From Allobosea sp. BK604 (GTDB lineage Bacteria > Pseudomonadota > Alphaproteobacteria > Rhizobiales > Beijerinckiaceae), in contig NZ_SLZF01000011.1 of NCBI RefSeq assembly GCF_004341515.1, positions 124,001-188,000 on the forward strand: DNA of 64,000 bases, given 5' to 3'. Positions 53,388-63,321 of this stretch are shown piece after piece. Position 1 is the first letter of the stretch. Every line of letters begins with the position of its first letter. A model generated the notes under the pieces. The model was not told the origin of the DNA, ran no database searches, and was given only the letters and a program-made list of their open reading frames with translations. Position numbers and translations under genes: made by a program.

Positions 53388-55067
53388 TCACGCCCTCGTG
53401 CCACCGGCTCGTGCCAGAATGATGGCGGGATAGAGGCCGGCGAGCACGATCAGGAGGGCGGCGAGCGCGCCGTCCTCGAAGACGCCGCGCGAGGCATGGC
53501 CATAGACGGTGGTGGCGAGCGTCTCGAGATTGAGCGGCCGCAGCAGCAGGGTCGCGGGTAGTTCCTTGAGGCAATCGACGAAGACGAGCAGCGCCGCGGC
53601 GGCGATGGCCGGGCGCGCGAGGGGCCAATGCACCTGCCGCACCACCTCGTTCGCATTGGCGCCGAGCGCGCGGGCTGCATCGTCGAGCCGCGGCGAGACG
53701 CGCGACAGTCCGCTCTCGATGCCGGAGATCGCGATCGCCAGGAAACGCACGACATAGGCGATGACGAGTGCCGCGCCCGAGCCGATCAGGACGAGGCCGG
53801 GATTGACGCCGAACCAGGCCCGAACCGCGTTGGCGAGCGCATTGTCGAAGCTGGCGAGCGGCACCAGCAGGCCGAGCGCCAGCACGGTCCCCGGCAGGGC
53901 ATAGCCGAGCGAGGCGAGGCGGGTAAGCGCCGGCAGCCAGGTCTCGCGGCCATGGCGGCGCGCGGCGACGATGCCGAGCCCGAGCGCGACCACGAGCGCA
54001 GCGGCGATGCCGGAGAGCAGAAGGGCATTGCCAAGATTGCGCAACAGGGCGCCATCGACCTTGAACAGGAGCCCGCGCGCCAGCACTTCGCTGAACAGGA
54101 AGCCGATCGGCAGCGCCGCGCCGAGCAGCACGGGCAGGGCGCAGGCGAGGCTGGCGCCGAGCGCCTTGCGGCCCGCGAGCGGCCGGCGGCTGAGACCGCG
54201 CGGCTGGCGCACCGGAATGGCGAAGCGGCGCTGCCCGCGCAGCCGCGCCTCGATGGCGACCAGCAGGACGATCATGATCAGCATGACGCAGGCGATCTGC
54301 GCCGCGCCTGCGAGCGAATTGCGGTTGAGCCAGGTCGTGTAGATCGAGATCGTCAGCGAACGCACGCCGAGATATTCGCTGGCGCCGATATCGTTCAGCG
54401 TCTCCAGCAGGGCCAGCGTCAGGCCGGCGGCAAGGGCCGGGCGCGCCATCGGCAGGCCGATGCGCCGGAACAGCGGCCAGCGCGAGGCGCCGAGCGTGCG
54501 CGCCGCTTCCATGATGGTCGCGCTCTGCTGGCTGAACAGGGCGCGCACGCTGAGATAGACGTAAGGGTAGAGCACGATCGTCATGACGAAGATCGCGCCG
54601 GCGAGGTTGCGCGGATCGGGGAACCAGTAATCGCGCAGCGAGCGATAGCCTGTCAGCGCCCGAAATGCGGTCTGCAACGGGCCCTGGAAGCCGAGGAATT
54701 CGACGTAGATATAGGCGGTGATGTAGGTCGGGATGGCGAGCGGCAGCACCAGCAGCCATTCGAAGGCGGCGCGGCCGGGAAACTCGTATTGCGTCACCAG
54801 CCAGGCGGTGGCGACGCCGATCAGGGCGCAGAGCAGGCCAACGCCGAGGAGCAGCGCCGCCGTATTGGCGAGCGCCGTCGGCAGGACATTGGCGGCGAGA
54901 TGCGGCCAGATCTCGACGGCCTCGGGCGAGAAGGCGGTCCAGGCGAGTGACAGCACCGGCAGGGCGACAAGAACCGCACTGAGGATCGACACCCAGACAA
55001 AACGGCTCGACGGCCGCCACCGAAGTGACGGCCGTCGCAAAGGCGAAAGCGTTGCGTTCAGGCTCAA
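53388..55067 (-). CDS. Iron(III) ABC transporter permease, FbpB/AfuB type (fused two-domain)
   Basis: About 559 residues, with two homologous permease halves of roughly six helices. Each has an EAA-type loop for contact with the ATPase: EAARTLGASRWPLFRRIGLP in the first half and DAARALGANANEVVRQVHWP in the second. This is the architecture of ferric-iron transporters FbpB/SfuB. The start is uncertain; TTG 55067, 13 bases after the binding-protein gene, is plausible because a longer frame would overlap that gene. The ATPase subunit is not found next to it. Confidence 0.9.
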   Translation of the reverse strand: MSLNATLSPLRRPSLRWRPSSRFVWVSILSAVLVALPVLSLAWTAFSPEAVEIWPHLAANVLPTALANTAALLLGVGLLCALIGVATAWLVTQYEFPGRAAFEWLLVLPLAIPTYITAYIYVEFLGFQGPLQTAFRALTGYRSLRDYWFPDPRNLAGAIFVMTIVLYPYVYLSVRALFSQQSATIMEAARTLGASRWPLFRRIGLPMARPALAAGLTLALLETLNDIGASEYLGVRSLTISIYTTWLNRNSLAGAAQIACVMLIMIVLLVAIEARLRGQRRFAIPVRQPRGLSRRPLAGRKALGASLACALPVLLGAALPIGFLFSEVLARGLLFKVDGALLRNLGNALLLSGIAAALVVALGLGIVAARRHGRETWLPALTRLASLGYALPGTVLALGLLVPLASFDNALANAVRAWFGVNPGLVLIGSGAALVIAYVVRFLAIAISGIESGLSRVSPRLDDAARALGANANEVVRQVHWPLARPAIAAAALLVFVDCLKELPATLLLRPLNLETLATTVYGHASRGVFEDGALAALLIVLAGLYPAIILARAGGTRA

Positions 55068-55080
55068 CGAATGCCCGGGG

Positions 55081-56091
55081 TCAGTTGTCGAAGCCGACCT
55101 TGTCGACGAGCTCCGACGCCGCCTTGCGGTTCTTGGCGACATCGCCGAGCGGCAGCGTATCGGGCGTTAGCGCGCCGAGCAGCTTCACCGCCGCGGCTTC
55201 CTTGACGTCGGGATTGACCGGGAACTCGAAATTGCCGTCGGCATAGAGCGTCTGCGCCTTCTCGCCGAGCATGTACTCGATCAGCTTGACGGCGTTGTCC
55301 CTGTTCGGCGCGTTCTTGGCGATCGCCGCGGCGGAGACGTTCACATGCGTGCCGCCGCCGGTGAAGGAGGTCTTCAGCGGCTTGATCGCCTCGTACCAGC
55401 CCTTCTGCTCGTTCGTCGCCTGGCTCATCAGGCCGATATAGTAGGTGTTGATGATCGCGATGTCGCAGAGGCCGGACTGGATGTCGCGGGCGACGTCGCG
55501 ATCGCCGCCGCCGGGCTTGCGGGCGGCATTGGCCTTGAGCGCCTTGAGATAGGTCTCGGTCTTCTCCGCGCCGTTGCGGGCGAGATAGGCGGCGAAGAAG
55601 GCGTTGTTATAGGGATGCTGGCCGGCGCGGATGCAGAACTTGCCCTTCCACTTGGGATCGGCGAGCTCGTCATAGCTGATCGCATCCTGCTTCACGCGAT
55701 CCTTGGAGACGACGACGACGCGGGCGCGCTGGGTCAGCGTCACCCAGCTGTCGCCGGAGCCACGCAGGGCTGCGGGAACGGTCTTGTCGACCACGGCCGA
55801 TTTGACCGGCTGGGTGATGCCGGCGTCGGCGGCCGCATTGATCTCGCCGACATCGACCACGAGCATCACGTCGGCGGGGCTGTTGGCGCCCTCGGCCTGG
55901 ACGCGCTGCTGCAGCCCGTCCTTCAGGAACACGGCGTTGACCTTGATGCCGGTATCCTTGGTGAAGGCCTCGAGCACCGGATTGAGCAGGGCCGGCTCGC
56001 GGGTGGTGTAGAGATTGACGCTCTGCGCCAGCGCGGGCGTGGCGAGCAGGCATGATGCCAGGGCAAGAACGGAGATTGTCTTGTCGATCAT
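55081..56091 (-). CDS. Iron(III) ABC transporter substrate-binding protein, FbpA/FutA type
   Basis: 336-residue periplasmic ferric-ion-binding protein. Signal peptide MIDKTISVLALASCLLATPA (cleavage near ALA-QS) is followed by VNLYTTREPALLNPVLEAF and VMLVVDVGEINAAADAG. The paired tyrosines IINTYYIGLM are the classic Fe(III) ligands. Start ATG 56091 has GGAG upstream on the minus strand. A possible Irr-type operator (56197-56211) lies about 106 bases upstream. It forms a unit with the downstream permease. Confidence 0.93.
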   Translation of the reverse strand: MIDKTISVLALASCLLATPALAQSVNLYTTREPALLNPVLEAFTKDTGIKVNAVFLKDGLQQRVQAEGANSPADVMLVVDVGEINAAADAGITQPVKSAVVDKTVPAALRGSGDSWVTLTQRARVVVVSKDRVKQDAISYDELADPKWKGKFCIRAGQHPYNNAFFAAYLARNGAEKTETYLKALKANAARKPGGGDRDVARDIQSGLCDIAIINTYYIGLMSQATNEQKGWYEAIKPLKTSFTGGGTHVNVSAAAIAKNAPNRDNAVKLIEYMLGEKAQTLYADGNFEFPVNPDVKEAAAVKLLGALTPDTLPLGDVAKNRKAASELVDKVGFDN

Positions 56092-56196
56092 GGTTCGCTC
56101 CATCGGGTTCTACGGCCCGCTACGGGTTCGTGACGGAGGAGCGGTACAAGTCGTACGACTATGGGTCAATACAAGAAGCCGTTATAAATCAATCGG

Positions 56197-56211
56197 TTAG
56201 ATCGATTCTAA
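56197..56211. promoter_or_regulatory. ICE-like (Irr) operator candidate upstream of the iron-binding protein gene
   Basis: TTAGA-TCGAT-TCTAA is a dyad resembling the iron control element TTAGAA-N3-TTCTAA recognised by Irr in alphaproteobacteria (consensus from memory). It lies in a locally AT-rich stretch before an iron-uptake operon. Confidence 0.5.
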
Positions 56212-56269
56212 AGTGTATTCAGCTTAGATTAGTTCAAAAGAATACATGCCGCGGCGCGGCGGCCTGCCT

Positions 56270-57361
56270 TCAGCGCGGCTCGCCGCCGGAATTGATCTCG
56301 ATCAGGCGCACGGGACCGCGGACCTGCGGATCGAGCGTGCCGCGCAGGGGCAAGGCGTCGCTCAGCAGGTTCTCGTCGTGCAAAGCGGCCTCGCGGGTGC
56401 GCATCTGCCGGCGCAGCGTCTGCATCTGCGCCTCGCGGCGCGAGATGCCGACCGTCTCGTCGATCATGCGGCGCTGGCTGGCGCTGAGCTCACGCGAGCC
56501 GCGGAAATCCTCGAAATCGCGGATGCTATAGGGCCAGTGGGTGGCGCCGGTGAAGGTGCGGACCTTGCCGTCGAGCACGACGCTGTCGCCCGGACGCAAG
56601 GTGATGTCGCGCAACAGCGAGACGCGGCGCTCGCCGGCAGCGGCGATGGCCGGGCGGCAGGCAGGATCGGCAGAGCGCTCATGGCCATAGGCGACGGGCA
56701 GCGAGCCATAGGTCTTGCCGTCCTGCGAGACGGCGCCGTCGATCGAGCTGGCGCCGGCCGGGACGCGGAAGACCTTGACCGGAATGCCGGGATTCATCGC
56801 CTGGCAGAGCGCCTCATGCGCCTTGAAATCCGACTGGGCGCGCAAATAGCCGATCGGGGCATGGAAGCCATCGCACATGCGCACGCAAATGGTGCGGGCG
56901 GTATTGGCCGCGCCGGAGACGGTGTCGAGGCCGACGATCCTGGTGTGCCTCGGCTGGCGGCGCGGCGCCTCGGCTGCCGTATGGCGCTTGAACGGGTTGA
57001 GCGCGATCGGCGGATGGGCGATGCGGCCGTTCGGCGCGGAATTGAACAGCGGGAGAGTCCAGGTATTGCGGGCCGGCGCATAGGCGGTGACGCTGCCATA
57101 GGCGGCACGCGGCTGCTGCTGCTGGGCGCGGCGCGCCGCCTCCTCGCGGAAGAAGGCGCGGATGCCGGCATCATCCTCGGCCTGGACCATGGAGACGGTC
57201 AGGACCGCACTGCCGGCGCCCAGCGCCAATCCGAGTGCGGTCATGGCGGCAAGCCGCAACGAGCGCGACGACCGCTTCGGGAGAGCTGGCGCAATGATGG
57301 CATCGGCAGGCTCTGCCGCAGGCAGGCTCGCCTGCCCCGGGACTTCACGGACACGCAACAT
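56270..57361 (-). CDS. DUF2865 domain protein, paralogue A
   Basis: 363 residues. An N-terminal cytoplasmic stretch and a signal-anchor (SLRLAAMTALGLALGAGSAV) are followed by a periplasmic DUF2865 domain with paired Cys in DTVSGAANTARTICVRMCDG, EALCQAMNPGIPVKVFR and ADPACRP. These four Cys are conserved in the neighbour gene. A C-terminal helix follows (RRMIDETVGISRREAQMQTL). Function of DUF2865 is unknown. It is a tandem paralogue of the gene at 57535-58554, with 173 bases between them. Confidence 0.82.
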   Translation of the reverse strand: MLRVREVPGQASLPAAEPADAIIAPALPKRSSRSLRLAAMTALGLALGAGSAVLTVSMVQAEDDAGIRAFFREEAARRAQQQQPRAAYGSVTAYAPARNTWTLPLFNSAPNGRIAHPPIALNPFKRHTAAEAPRRQPRHTRIVGLDTVSGAANTARTICVRMCDGFHAPIGYLRAQSDFKAHEALCQAMNPGIPVKVFRVPAGASSIDGAVSQDGKTYGSLPVAYGHERSADPACRPAIAAAGERRVSLLRDITLRPGDSVVLDGKVRTFTGATHWPYSIRDFEDFRGSRELSASQRRMIDETVGISRREAQMQTLRRQMRTREAALHDENLLSDALPLRGTLDPQVRGPVRLIEINSGGEPR

Positions 57362-57534
57362 CGCGTCGACTCCACTGCACGCTTGTTTCTGTCCGCCGCA
57401 GGAATGGGTGTAGTTTACTTTGCGTTAATCATCAACGCCGCGGTGGCGGCGCTGCACGCCAAAACGGCGCGATGCTTAACGGGCGCAGGGTGCGCCAAGC
57501 TCGATGATCGCAGAGGAGGCTTGCGCCAGGCCGG

Positions 57535-58554
57535 TCAGGTTTCCGGCGCGATGACGATCTGGCGGATCGCGGACGGCGCGGCCGAGGCGAGGGGCCCGGA
57601 GCCGAGCCGGCCGCGCAGCACGGGCGCGTCGTCCTTCACCCGGGCTTCCTGCACGTCCATGTCCCGGCGCAGCGAACGCATCATGGCCTCGCGGCTGGAG
57701 ACGCCGACCGTCTCGTCGATCATCCGGCGGGTACCGGCGCTGAGTTCGGACGAACTGCGGAACTCACGAAAATCGCGCGTGCTGTAGGGCCAGCTCGTCG
57801 AGCCCTCGAAGGTCGTCACCTTGCCGTCGAGCACGACCGCGTCGCCCGGGCGCAAGGTGAAGTCGCGCAGCAGCGAGACGCGGCGCTCGCCCGGGGAGGG
57901 AATCGCCGGGCGGCAAGCGGAATCGGCGGAGGTCTCATGACCATGGGCCACCGGCAGCGAGCCATAGGTCTTGCCATCGGCCGCGACCGCGCCGTCGATC
58001 GTGGTCGCGCCGGCGGCAACCCGGAAGAGCTTGACCGGGATGCCCGGGTTCATTGCCGAGCACAGCGCCTCCTGCGCCCTGAAATCGGCCTGCGAGCGCC
58101 AATGGCCGATCGGCATGTGATAGCCGTCGCACAAGCGCACGCAGATGGTGCGGGCGACGTTGGCGGCGCCGGAGACGGTGTCGTGGCGGCCCGGGCGGCC
58201 CTTGCCGTCGCCGCGCGGCCTGCCGCTTTCGAGCGCGACCGGCGGGTGCGGGATCCTGCCATCGGGATTGGTGCCGAAGAGCGGCAAGCGCCAGCCATGC
58301 GTCGTCGGCGCATAGGCGCTCGGGCCGCCTCCCTGTTGCGCGCGCCGGGCCGCTTCCTCGCGGAAGAAGGCGCGGATACCGGCATCGTCCTCCGCCTGAA
58401 CAAACGAAACCGTCAAGGCCATGCCGCCGGCACCGAGCGCCAGGCCGAGCAGGCCAAGCGCTGCGAGACGCGCCGTGCGATGTCGGTGAACCGGGGCGGG
58501 GCCGCCCTGCGCAGCCGGGCCTTGCCCTTGGAAGACTTCACTCACGCGCAGCAT
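57535..58554 (-). CDS. DUF2865 domain protein, paralogue B
   Basis: 339 residues, similar over the full length to the gene at 56270-57361, including the EDDAGIRAFFREEAARRAQQ segment after the membrane anchor and the DTVSGAAN...CVRLCDGYH Cys motif. It differs in the proline/glycine-rich linker and the C-terminus. Start at MLRVSEVFQ, equivalent to MLRVREVPG of the sister gene; the longer open frame is not conserved. Role unknown. Confidence 0.82.
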   Translation of the reverse strand: MLRVSEVFQGQGPAAQGGPAPVHRHRTARLAALGLLGLALGAGGMALTVSFVQAEDDAGIRAFFREEAARRAQQGGGPSAYAPTTHGWRLPLFGTNPDGRIPHPPVALESGRPRGDGKGRPGRHDTVSGAANVARTICVRLCDGYHMPIGHWRSQADFRAQEALCSAMNPGIPVKLFRVAAGATTIDGAVAADGKTYGSLPVAHGHETSADSACRPAIPSPGERRVSLLRDFTLRPGDAVVLDGKVTTFEGSTSWPYSTRDFREFRSSSELSAGTRRMIDETVGVSSREAMMRSLRRDMDVQEARVKDDAPVLRGRLGSGPLASAAPSAIRQIVIAPET

Positions 58555-58724
58555 TGCGGCGCCTCCCACCGGGGTCAGGTCACTCGCATTTGATGTGAAA
58601 TCCGTGGTTTGCCGGTCTTTAAGAGACAACGGCGCCTTTGAGGCATCACGCAGAGAATCGTCGGATCTCTGCGCGAATTGCCTGTTTTCGTGACGCTTTG
58701 GTGAATGGGAATACTTAAATAGCG

Positions 58725-61700
58725 TCAAATATCCCGGTGGACGGCCTGCGGCACCGCGACCGGCACGCCTCCTGCGGCGATATCCGCCCGCTCGGCCCGG
58801 TTGCGGCCGGAGAGCCAGGTGTCGACCTTGTCGAGATAGAAATAGACCACTGGCGTGATGTAGAGCGTCAGCATCTGCGAGACGATGAGGCCGCCGACGA
58901 CGGCGATGCCGAGCGGCTGGCGCAGCTCGGCGCCGGCGCCATGGCCGAGCGCGATCGGCAGCACGCCGAAGATCGCAGCGAAGCTCGTCATCATGATCGG
59001 CCGGAAGCGCACCAGTGCCGCCTCGCGGATCGCGGTCAGCGCGTCATCGCCCTGCTTGCGTCGCTCGATGGCGAAATCGACCATCATGATCGCGTTCTTC
59101 TTGACGATCCCGACGAGCATCAGGATGCCGATGATCGCGATCACCGAGAGATCCATGTGGAAATATTCGAGCGCGAGCAGTGCCCCGAGGCCGGCCGAGG
59201 GCAGGCCGGAGAGGATCGTGATCGGGTGGATGAAGCTCTCGTAGAGGATGCCGAGGATGATGTAGATCACCAGGATCGCGGCGAAGATCAGCAGGCCCTG
59301 GCCCTTCAGCGCATCCTGGAAGAGCTGGGCCGAGCCGGCGAAGCTGGTGACGATCGAGGCCGGCAGGTTGATCTCGCGTTCGGCGGCGCGGATGGCGTTG
59401 ACCGCGTCGCCCAGCGAGATCCCGGGCGCGGTGTTGAAGGAAATCGTCACCGCCGGCTGCTGCGAGATGCGGTTGACCGCGAGCGGGCCGACCGTGGGCT
59501 TGATCGTCGCGACGGCCTCGAGCGGCACGTTCAGCCCGTTCGAGGCCTTGAGCAGCAGGCGCGACAACACGGCCGGGTCCTGCTGATAGGCGCGGTTCGC
59601 CTCCATGATGACCTGGTAGTCGGTCGCGGGCGTGAAGATCGTGGCGATCTGGCGCGAGCCGAAGGCATTCCCCAACGCCTGCCTGATCTGGTCGCTGGTG
59701 ATGCCGAGGCTGGCGGCGCGCTCGCGGTCGATCTCGACCGAGAGCTGCGGGTTGCGCAATTGCAGGTCGATATTGGCGTCACGCAGCTGCGGCAGCTGCG
59801 AGAGCCGCTGCTGCATCAGCGGCGCATACGAGAAGAGGGCGTTCAGGTCCGGCCCCTGGAGCGAATAGAGATACTGCGCGCGCGAGGAGCGGCCGGCATT
59901 GAGGTTGATGTTCTGGACCTGCTGGAAGACCGCGGTGATGCCCGGCACCTCGGCGGTGGCGCGCCTCAGCCTCGAGATCACCTCCTCGGCCTTGCCACGC
60001 TCCTCCTTCGGCTTCAGCGCGATGAACATGAAGCCGTTATTGGTGGCGTTGAAGCCGCCGATATTATGGGTGAGGTATTCGACGGCCGGATCGGACCTGA
60101 CGATCTCGGCGATGCGGACCTGGCGCGCCGCCATCGCCTCGAAGGAGGTGTCGGGCGGGCCTTCGGTCGAGGCGCGCAGCAGGCCAGTATCCTCGGTCGG
60201 GAAGAAGCCCTTCGGGATGTCGGAATAGAGCTGCACCGAAACATAGACGGTGCCGAGCGTCACCAGCAGCATCAGGAAGCGGGCCTTGAGCACACCGTCG
60301 AGCGTCCAGCGATAGGCGCCGAGCATGCCCTGGAAGCCGGCCTCGAAGATGCGCTCCAGCAGGTTCGGCCGCTTGTGGTGGTCATGCGCCTTGAGGAAGC
60401 GGGCGCACAGCATCGGCGTCAGCGTCAGCGAGACGAAGCCGGAGACGATGATCGCGGCCGCGATCGTGCCGGCGAACTCGACGAAGACCTTGCCGACCAC
60501 GCCGCCCATGAAGAAGACCGGGATGAAGACGGCGACGAGCGAGATGGTGATCGAGAGAATGGTGAAGCCGATCTCGCGCGAGCCGTCGAGCGCGGCCTGG
60601 AACGGCTTCTTGCCCATCTCGATATGCCGGATGATGTTCTCCAGCATGACGATGGCATCGTCGACGACGAAGCCGACTGCGAGGGTCAGCGCCAGCAGCG
60701 AGATGTTATCGAGCGAATAGCCGAGCGCGTACATGATCGCGAACGTGCCGACGAGCGAGATCGGCAGCGCCAGCGTCGGGATCAGGGTTGCGGCAAGGCT
60801 CTTCAGGAACAGGAAGATCACCATGATCACGAGCGCGATCGCGATCATCAGCGAGAATTCGACATCCTCCACCGCCTCGCGGATCGGGATCGAGCGGTCG
60901 TTGAGGACGTGCAGATCCATCGCGGCCGGCAGCTGCTCGCGATAGGAGGCGAGGCGCGCCTTGATGCTGTCGACGACCTGGACGGTGTTGGCGTCCGACT
61001 GGCGGTAGACCGCCAGCATGATCGAGCGCTGGCCGTTGAACCAGCTGCCGGTCTGGTTGTTCTCGACGGAATCGTAGACCTGCGCGACATCCTCGAGCCG
61101 GATCGGCACGCCGCTCTTCTGCGCGATGATCAGGTTGCCATATTCCCCGGCACGTTCCATCTGGCCGGTGGCGCCGATCACGGTGCTCTGGTTGTCGCTG
61201 CGGAGCGTGCCGACCGGCGAGTTGGAGTTGGCGGCGGCGATGGCGTTGCGGACGTCGCTCAGGGCAAGGCCGCGGGCCGAGACCGCGTCGGGATTGACCA
61301 GCACGCGCACTGCATATTTCTGCGCGCCGAAGATATTGACCTGGGCGACGCCGGGCAGCTGCGAGATCTGCTGCTGCAGGATGTTCTCGCCGAACTGGTG
61401 GACCTCGTAGAGCGGCTTGGTCGCCGAGGTCAGCACCATGAACAGCACCGGCTGGTCGGCCGGGTTGACCTTGCGGAAGCTCGGAGGGGCGGGGAGCTCG
61501 GGCGGCAGGCGTCGCGTCGTCGCGCTGAGCGCCGCCTGCACGTCGAGCGCGGCGCCGTCGATATTGCGGTTGAGGTCGAATTGCAGGGTGATCGAGGTCG
61601 AGCCGAGCTGCGAGACCGAGGACATCGCGGTGATGCCCGAGATCGAGGCGAATTCGCGCTCGAGCGGGGCGGCGATGGAGGAGGCCATCGTCTCCGGGCT

Positions 61701-61862
61701 CGCGCCCGGCAGGCGGGCGCTGACATTGATCGTCGGGAAATCGACGCGGGGCAGGGCCGCGACCGGCAATTGCCGGAAGGCGAAGAACCCGAAGATCAGG
61801 AACGTCGCCATCAGCAGCGTCGTCATCACCGGACGGCGAATGCAGGTTTCGGGCAGGTTCAT
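58725..61862 (-). CDS. RND efflux transporter, inner-membrane pump (HAE1/MdtB-MdtC type)
   Basis: 1045-residue proton-driven exporter of the AcrB family. Twelve membrane helices are expected; TM4 carries the proton-relay Asp pair in VGFVVDDAIVMLENI, and the C-terminal helix block has GILMLVGIVKKNAIMMVDFA. The start ATG shares one base with the stop of the upstream membrane-fusion gene. The family can pump drugs, detergents or metals. The outer-membrane channel is not encoded here, so a TolC-like protein elsewhere must be recruited. Confidence 0.96.
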   Translation of the reverse strand: MNLPETCIRRPVMTTLLMATFLIFGFFAFRQLPVAALPRVDFPTINVSARLPGASPETMASSIAAPLEREFASISGITAMSSVSQLGSTSITLQFDLNRNIDGAALDVQAALSATTRRLPPELPAPPSFRKVNPADQPVLFMVLTSATKPLYEVHQFGENILQQQISQLPGVAQVNIFGAQKYAVRVLVNPDAVSARGLALSDVRNAIAAANSNSPVGTLRSDNQSTVIGATGQMERAGEYGNLIIAQKSGVPIRLEDVAQVYDSVENNQTGSWFNGQRSIMLAVYRQSDANTVQVVDSIKARLASYREQLPAAMDLHVLNDRSIPIREAVEDVEFSLMIAIALVIMVIFLFLKSLAATLIPTLALPISLVGTFAIMYALGYSLDNISLLALTLAVGFVVDDAIVMLENIIRHIEMGKKPFQAALDGSREIGFTILSITISLVAVFIPVFFMGGVVGKVFVEFAGTIAAAIIVSGFVSLTLTPMLCARFLKAHDHHKRPNLLERIFEAGFQGMLGAYRWTLDGVLKARFLMLLVTLGTVYVSVQLYSDIPKGFFPTEDTGLLRASTEGPPDTSFEAMAARQVRIAEIVRSDPAVEYLTHNIGGFNATNNGFMFIALKPKEERGKAEEVISRLRRATAEVPGITAVFQQVQNINLNAGRSSRAQYLYSLQGPDLNALFSYAPLMQQRLSQLPQLRDANIDLQLRNPQLSVEIDRERAASLGITSDQIRQALGNAFGSRQIATIFTPATDYQVIMEANRAYQQDPAVLSRLLLKASNGLNVPLEAVATIKPTVGPLAVNRISQQPAVTISFNTAPGISLGDAVNAIRAAEREINLPASIVTSFAGSAQLFQDALKGQGLLIFAAILVIYIILGILYESFIHPITILSGLPSAGLGALLALEYFHMDLSVIAIIGILMLVGIVKKNAIMMVDFAIERRKQGDDALTAIREAALVRFRPIMMTSFAAIFGVLPIALGHGAGAELRQPLGIAVVGGLIVSQMLTLYITPVVYFYLDKVDTWLSGRNRAERADIAAGGVPVAVPQAVHRDI

Positions 61863-63115
61863 CAGCCGGCACTCCCGCGCTGGGAGGTCAGGGTGGCAGG
61901 CGGGCTGCGGCCGGAGCTGCGCTCGACCGTGCGTGCGCCTTCGGTCAGCAGCAACTGCCCGTCGATCACCACCGTCTCGTCACCCTTGAGGCCGGATGTC
62001 AGCACGACGCGCTCATCGATCATGCGGTCAACCACGACCGGGCGAGCGCGGGCGATGCCGTCCTCGACGACGAAGACGAAGGTGCCGTTCTGGCCGTTCT
62101 GGACGGCTTCGCGCGGCACGGTCAGCGCTTCCGGATCGACGCGCAGGGTGAGGCGGACCTGGCACAGAGCGCCCGGCCAGAGCGACTCCTCGGGATTGTC
62201 GAAGACGGCACGCATCTGGATCGTGCCGGTCGTGGCGTCGACCAGGTTGTCGATCACCGCGATCTTTCCTTCGACACCAGCCGGCGCGCCATGCTGCGTC
62301 GCCAGCACCGATGCGGTGCCCGCATTCATCGCCGCCCGGATATCGGAGAGGTGGCGCTGAGGCAGCGAGAACGAGACATAGATCGGATCGATCTGGTTGA
62401 TCGTCACCAGCACCGTGGAGTTGTCGCCGGTCTTGGCGATGTTGCCTTCCTTCAGGCCGGCGACGCCGATGCGGCCGGAGACTGGGGCGGTGATGGTGTA
62501 GTAGGTGAGCTGGACCTTGAGCCCGTCGACCGCCGCTTCGCCGGCGCGAATGCTGGCTCGCAAGGTCGCGACGCCGGCGCGGGCCGTGTCGAGCCGCTGG
62601 TCGGTGGCGAATTCGCGCTTGGCGAGTTCCTCGGCCCGGCGCAATTCGGACTCGGCCGAGATGAGCAAGGCCTTGTCGCGCGCGACATTGGCCTCGGCCT
62701 GCCTGAGCAATGTTTCGACCAGGCGGGAATCGAGCCGGAAGAGGACATCGCCCTTCTTCACATAGCCGCCATCCTTGAAGCCGACCTCGGTGATCTGCGT
62801 GTCGACGCGAGAGCGTACATTGACCATCGAGATGGTCTGGACGGTGCCGATCGCATCGAGCCTGACCGGCATCGGCTTGCGCTCGACCTTGGCGGTGACG
62901 ATGGTGACCGGCGGCCGCTGCGGCGTCGCGGAGCGGTTCGCCTGCGCATTGGCGGGGCGCTGCGCCGCCTCCGCATAGGGCGGGATAAGCTTGCCATAGG
63001 GAAGGCGGTCGAGCGGCCAGGGTACTTGCCTGCCGGTATAGTGGAAACCCGCGCCGAGGCCGACCGTACCGATGACGGCCAGGACTGCTACGCGTCCAAA
63101 AGTCAGAACTGCCAT
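61862..63115 (-). CDS. RND efflux periplasmic adaptor (membrane fusion protein)
   Basis: 417-residue HlyD/MdtA-like adaptor: N-terminal membrane anchor (FGRVAVLAVIGTVGLGAGF), a Pro/Ala-rich linker, the lipoyl-like half-motif TQITEVGFKDGGYVKKGDVL and its partner YYTITAPVSGRIGVAGLKEG. A helical hairpin lies between them (about 120-200), and beta-barrel and MP domains follow. It is the first gene of an operon with the pump; the two coding frames overlap by one base. The 206-bp upstream region shows no regulator site I can name with confidence. Confidence 0.95.
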   Translation of the reverse strand: MAVLTFGRVAVLAVIGTVGLGAGFHYTGRQVPWPLDRLPYGKLIPPYAEAAQRPANAQANRSATPQRPPVTIVTAKVERKPMPVRLDAIGTVQTISMVNVRSRVDTQITEVGFKDGGYVKKGDVLFRLDSRLVETLLRQAEANVARDKALLISAESELRRAEELAKREFATDQRLDTARAGVATLRASIRAGEAAVDGLKVQLTYYTITAPVSGRIGVAGLKEGNIAKTGDNSTVLVTINQIDPIYVSFSLPQRHLSDIRAAMNAGTASVLATQHGAPAGVEGKIAVIDNLVDATTGTIQMRAVFDNPEESLWPGALCQVRLTLRVDPEALTVPREAVQNGQNGTFVFVVEDGIARARPVVVDRMIDERVVLTSGLKGDETVVIDGQLLLTEGARTVERSSGRSPPATLTSQRGSAG

Positions 63116-63321
63116 ACGAAACCTTGCGCCAGAGGGAGGACAAGCCCCTGAACCATTCGGAACGGTCGTCCCCCAAACCGTCCTAGCCGCAAGGACTTAG
63201 CATGCAGCCGGCCGGTATGGTGCGCAAGCGTCTAAGAGGAGTTATTACGTAGTGTAGCGCGGTTGTGACCGGTTTCAACCGCGAATACGTTCGCATGTGC
63301 AGCATTCGCGCTGCGTCTACT

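Noticed and set aside
58737..62360. A 1207-codon open frame on the plus strand opposite the RND pump and adaptor genes
   Set aside because: Its translation is a low-complexity Arg/Asp/Gly/His mix without any domain, typical of the antisense frame of a high-GC gene; the minus-strand genes carry unmistakable RND and MFP motifs.
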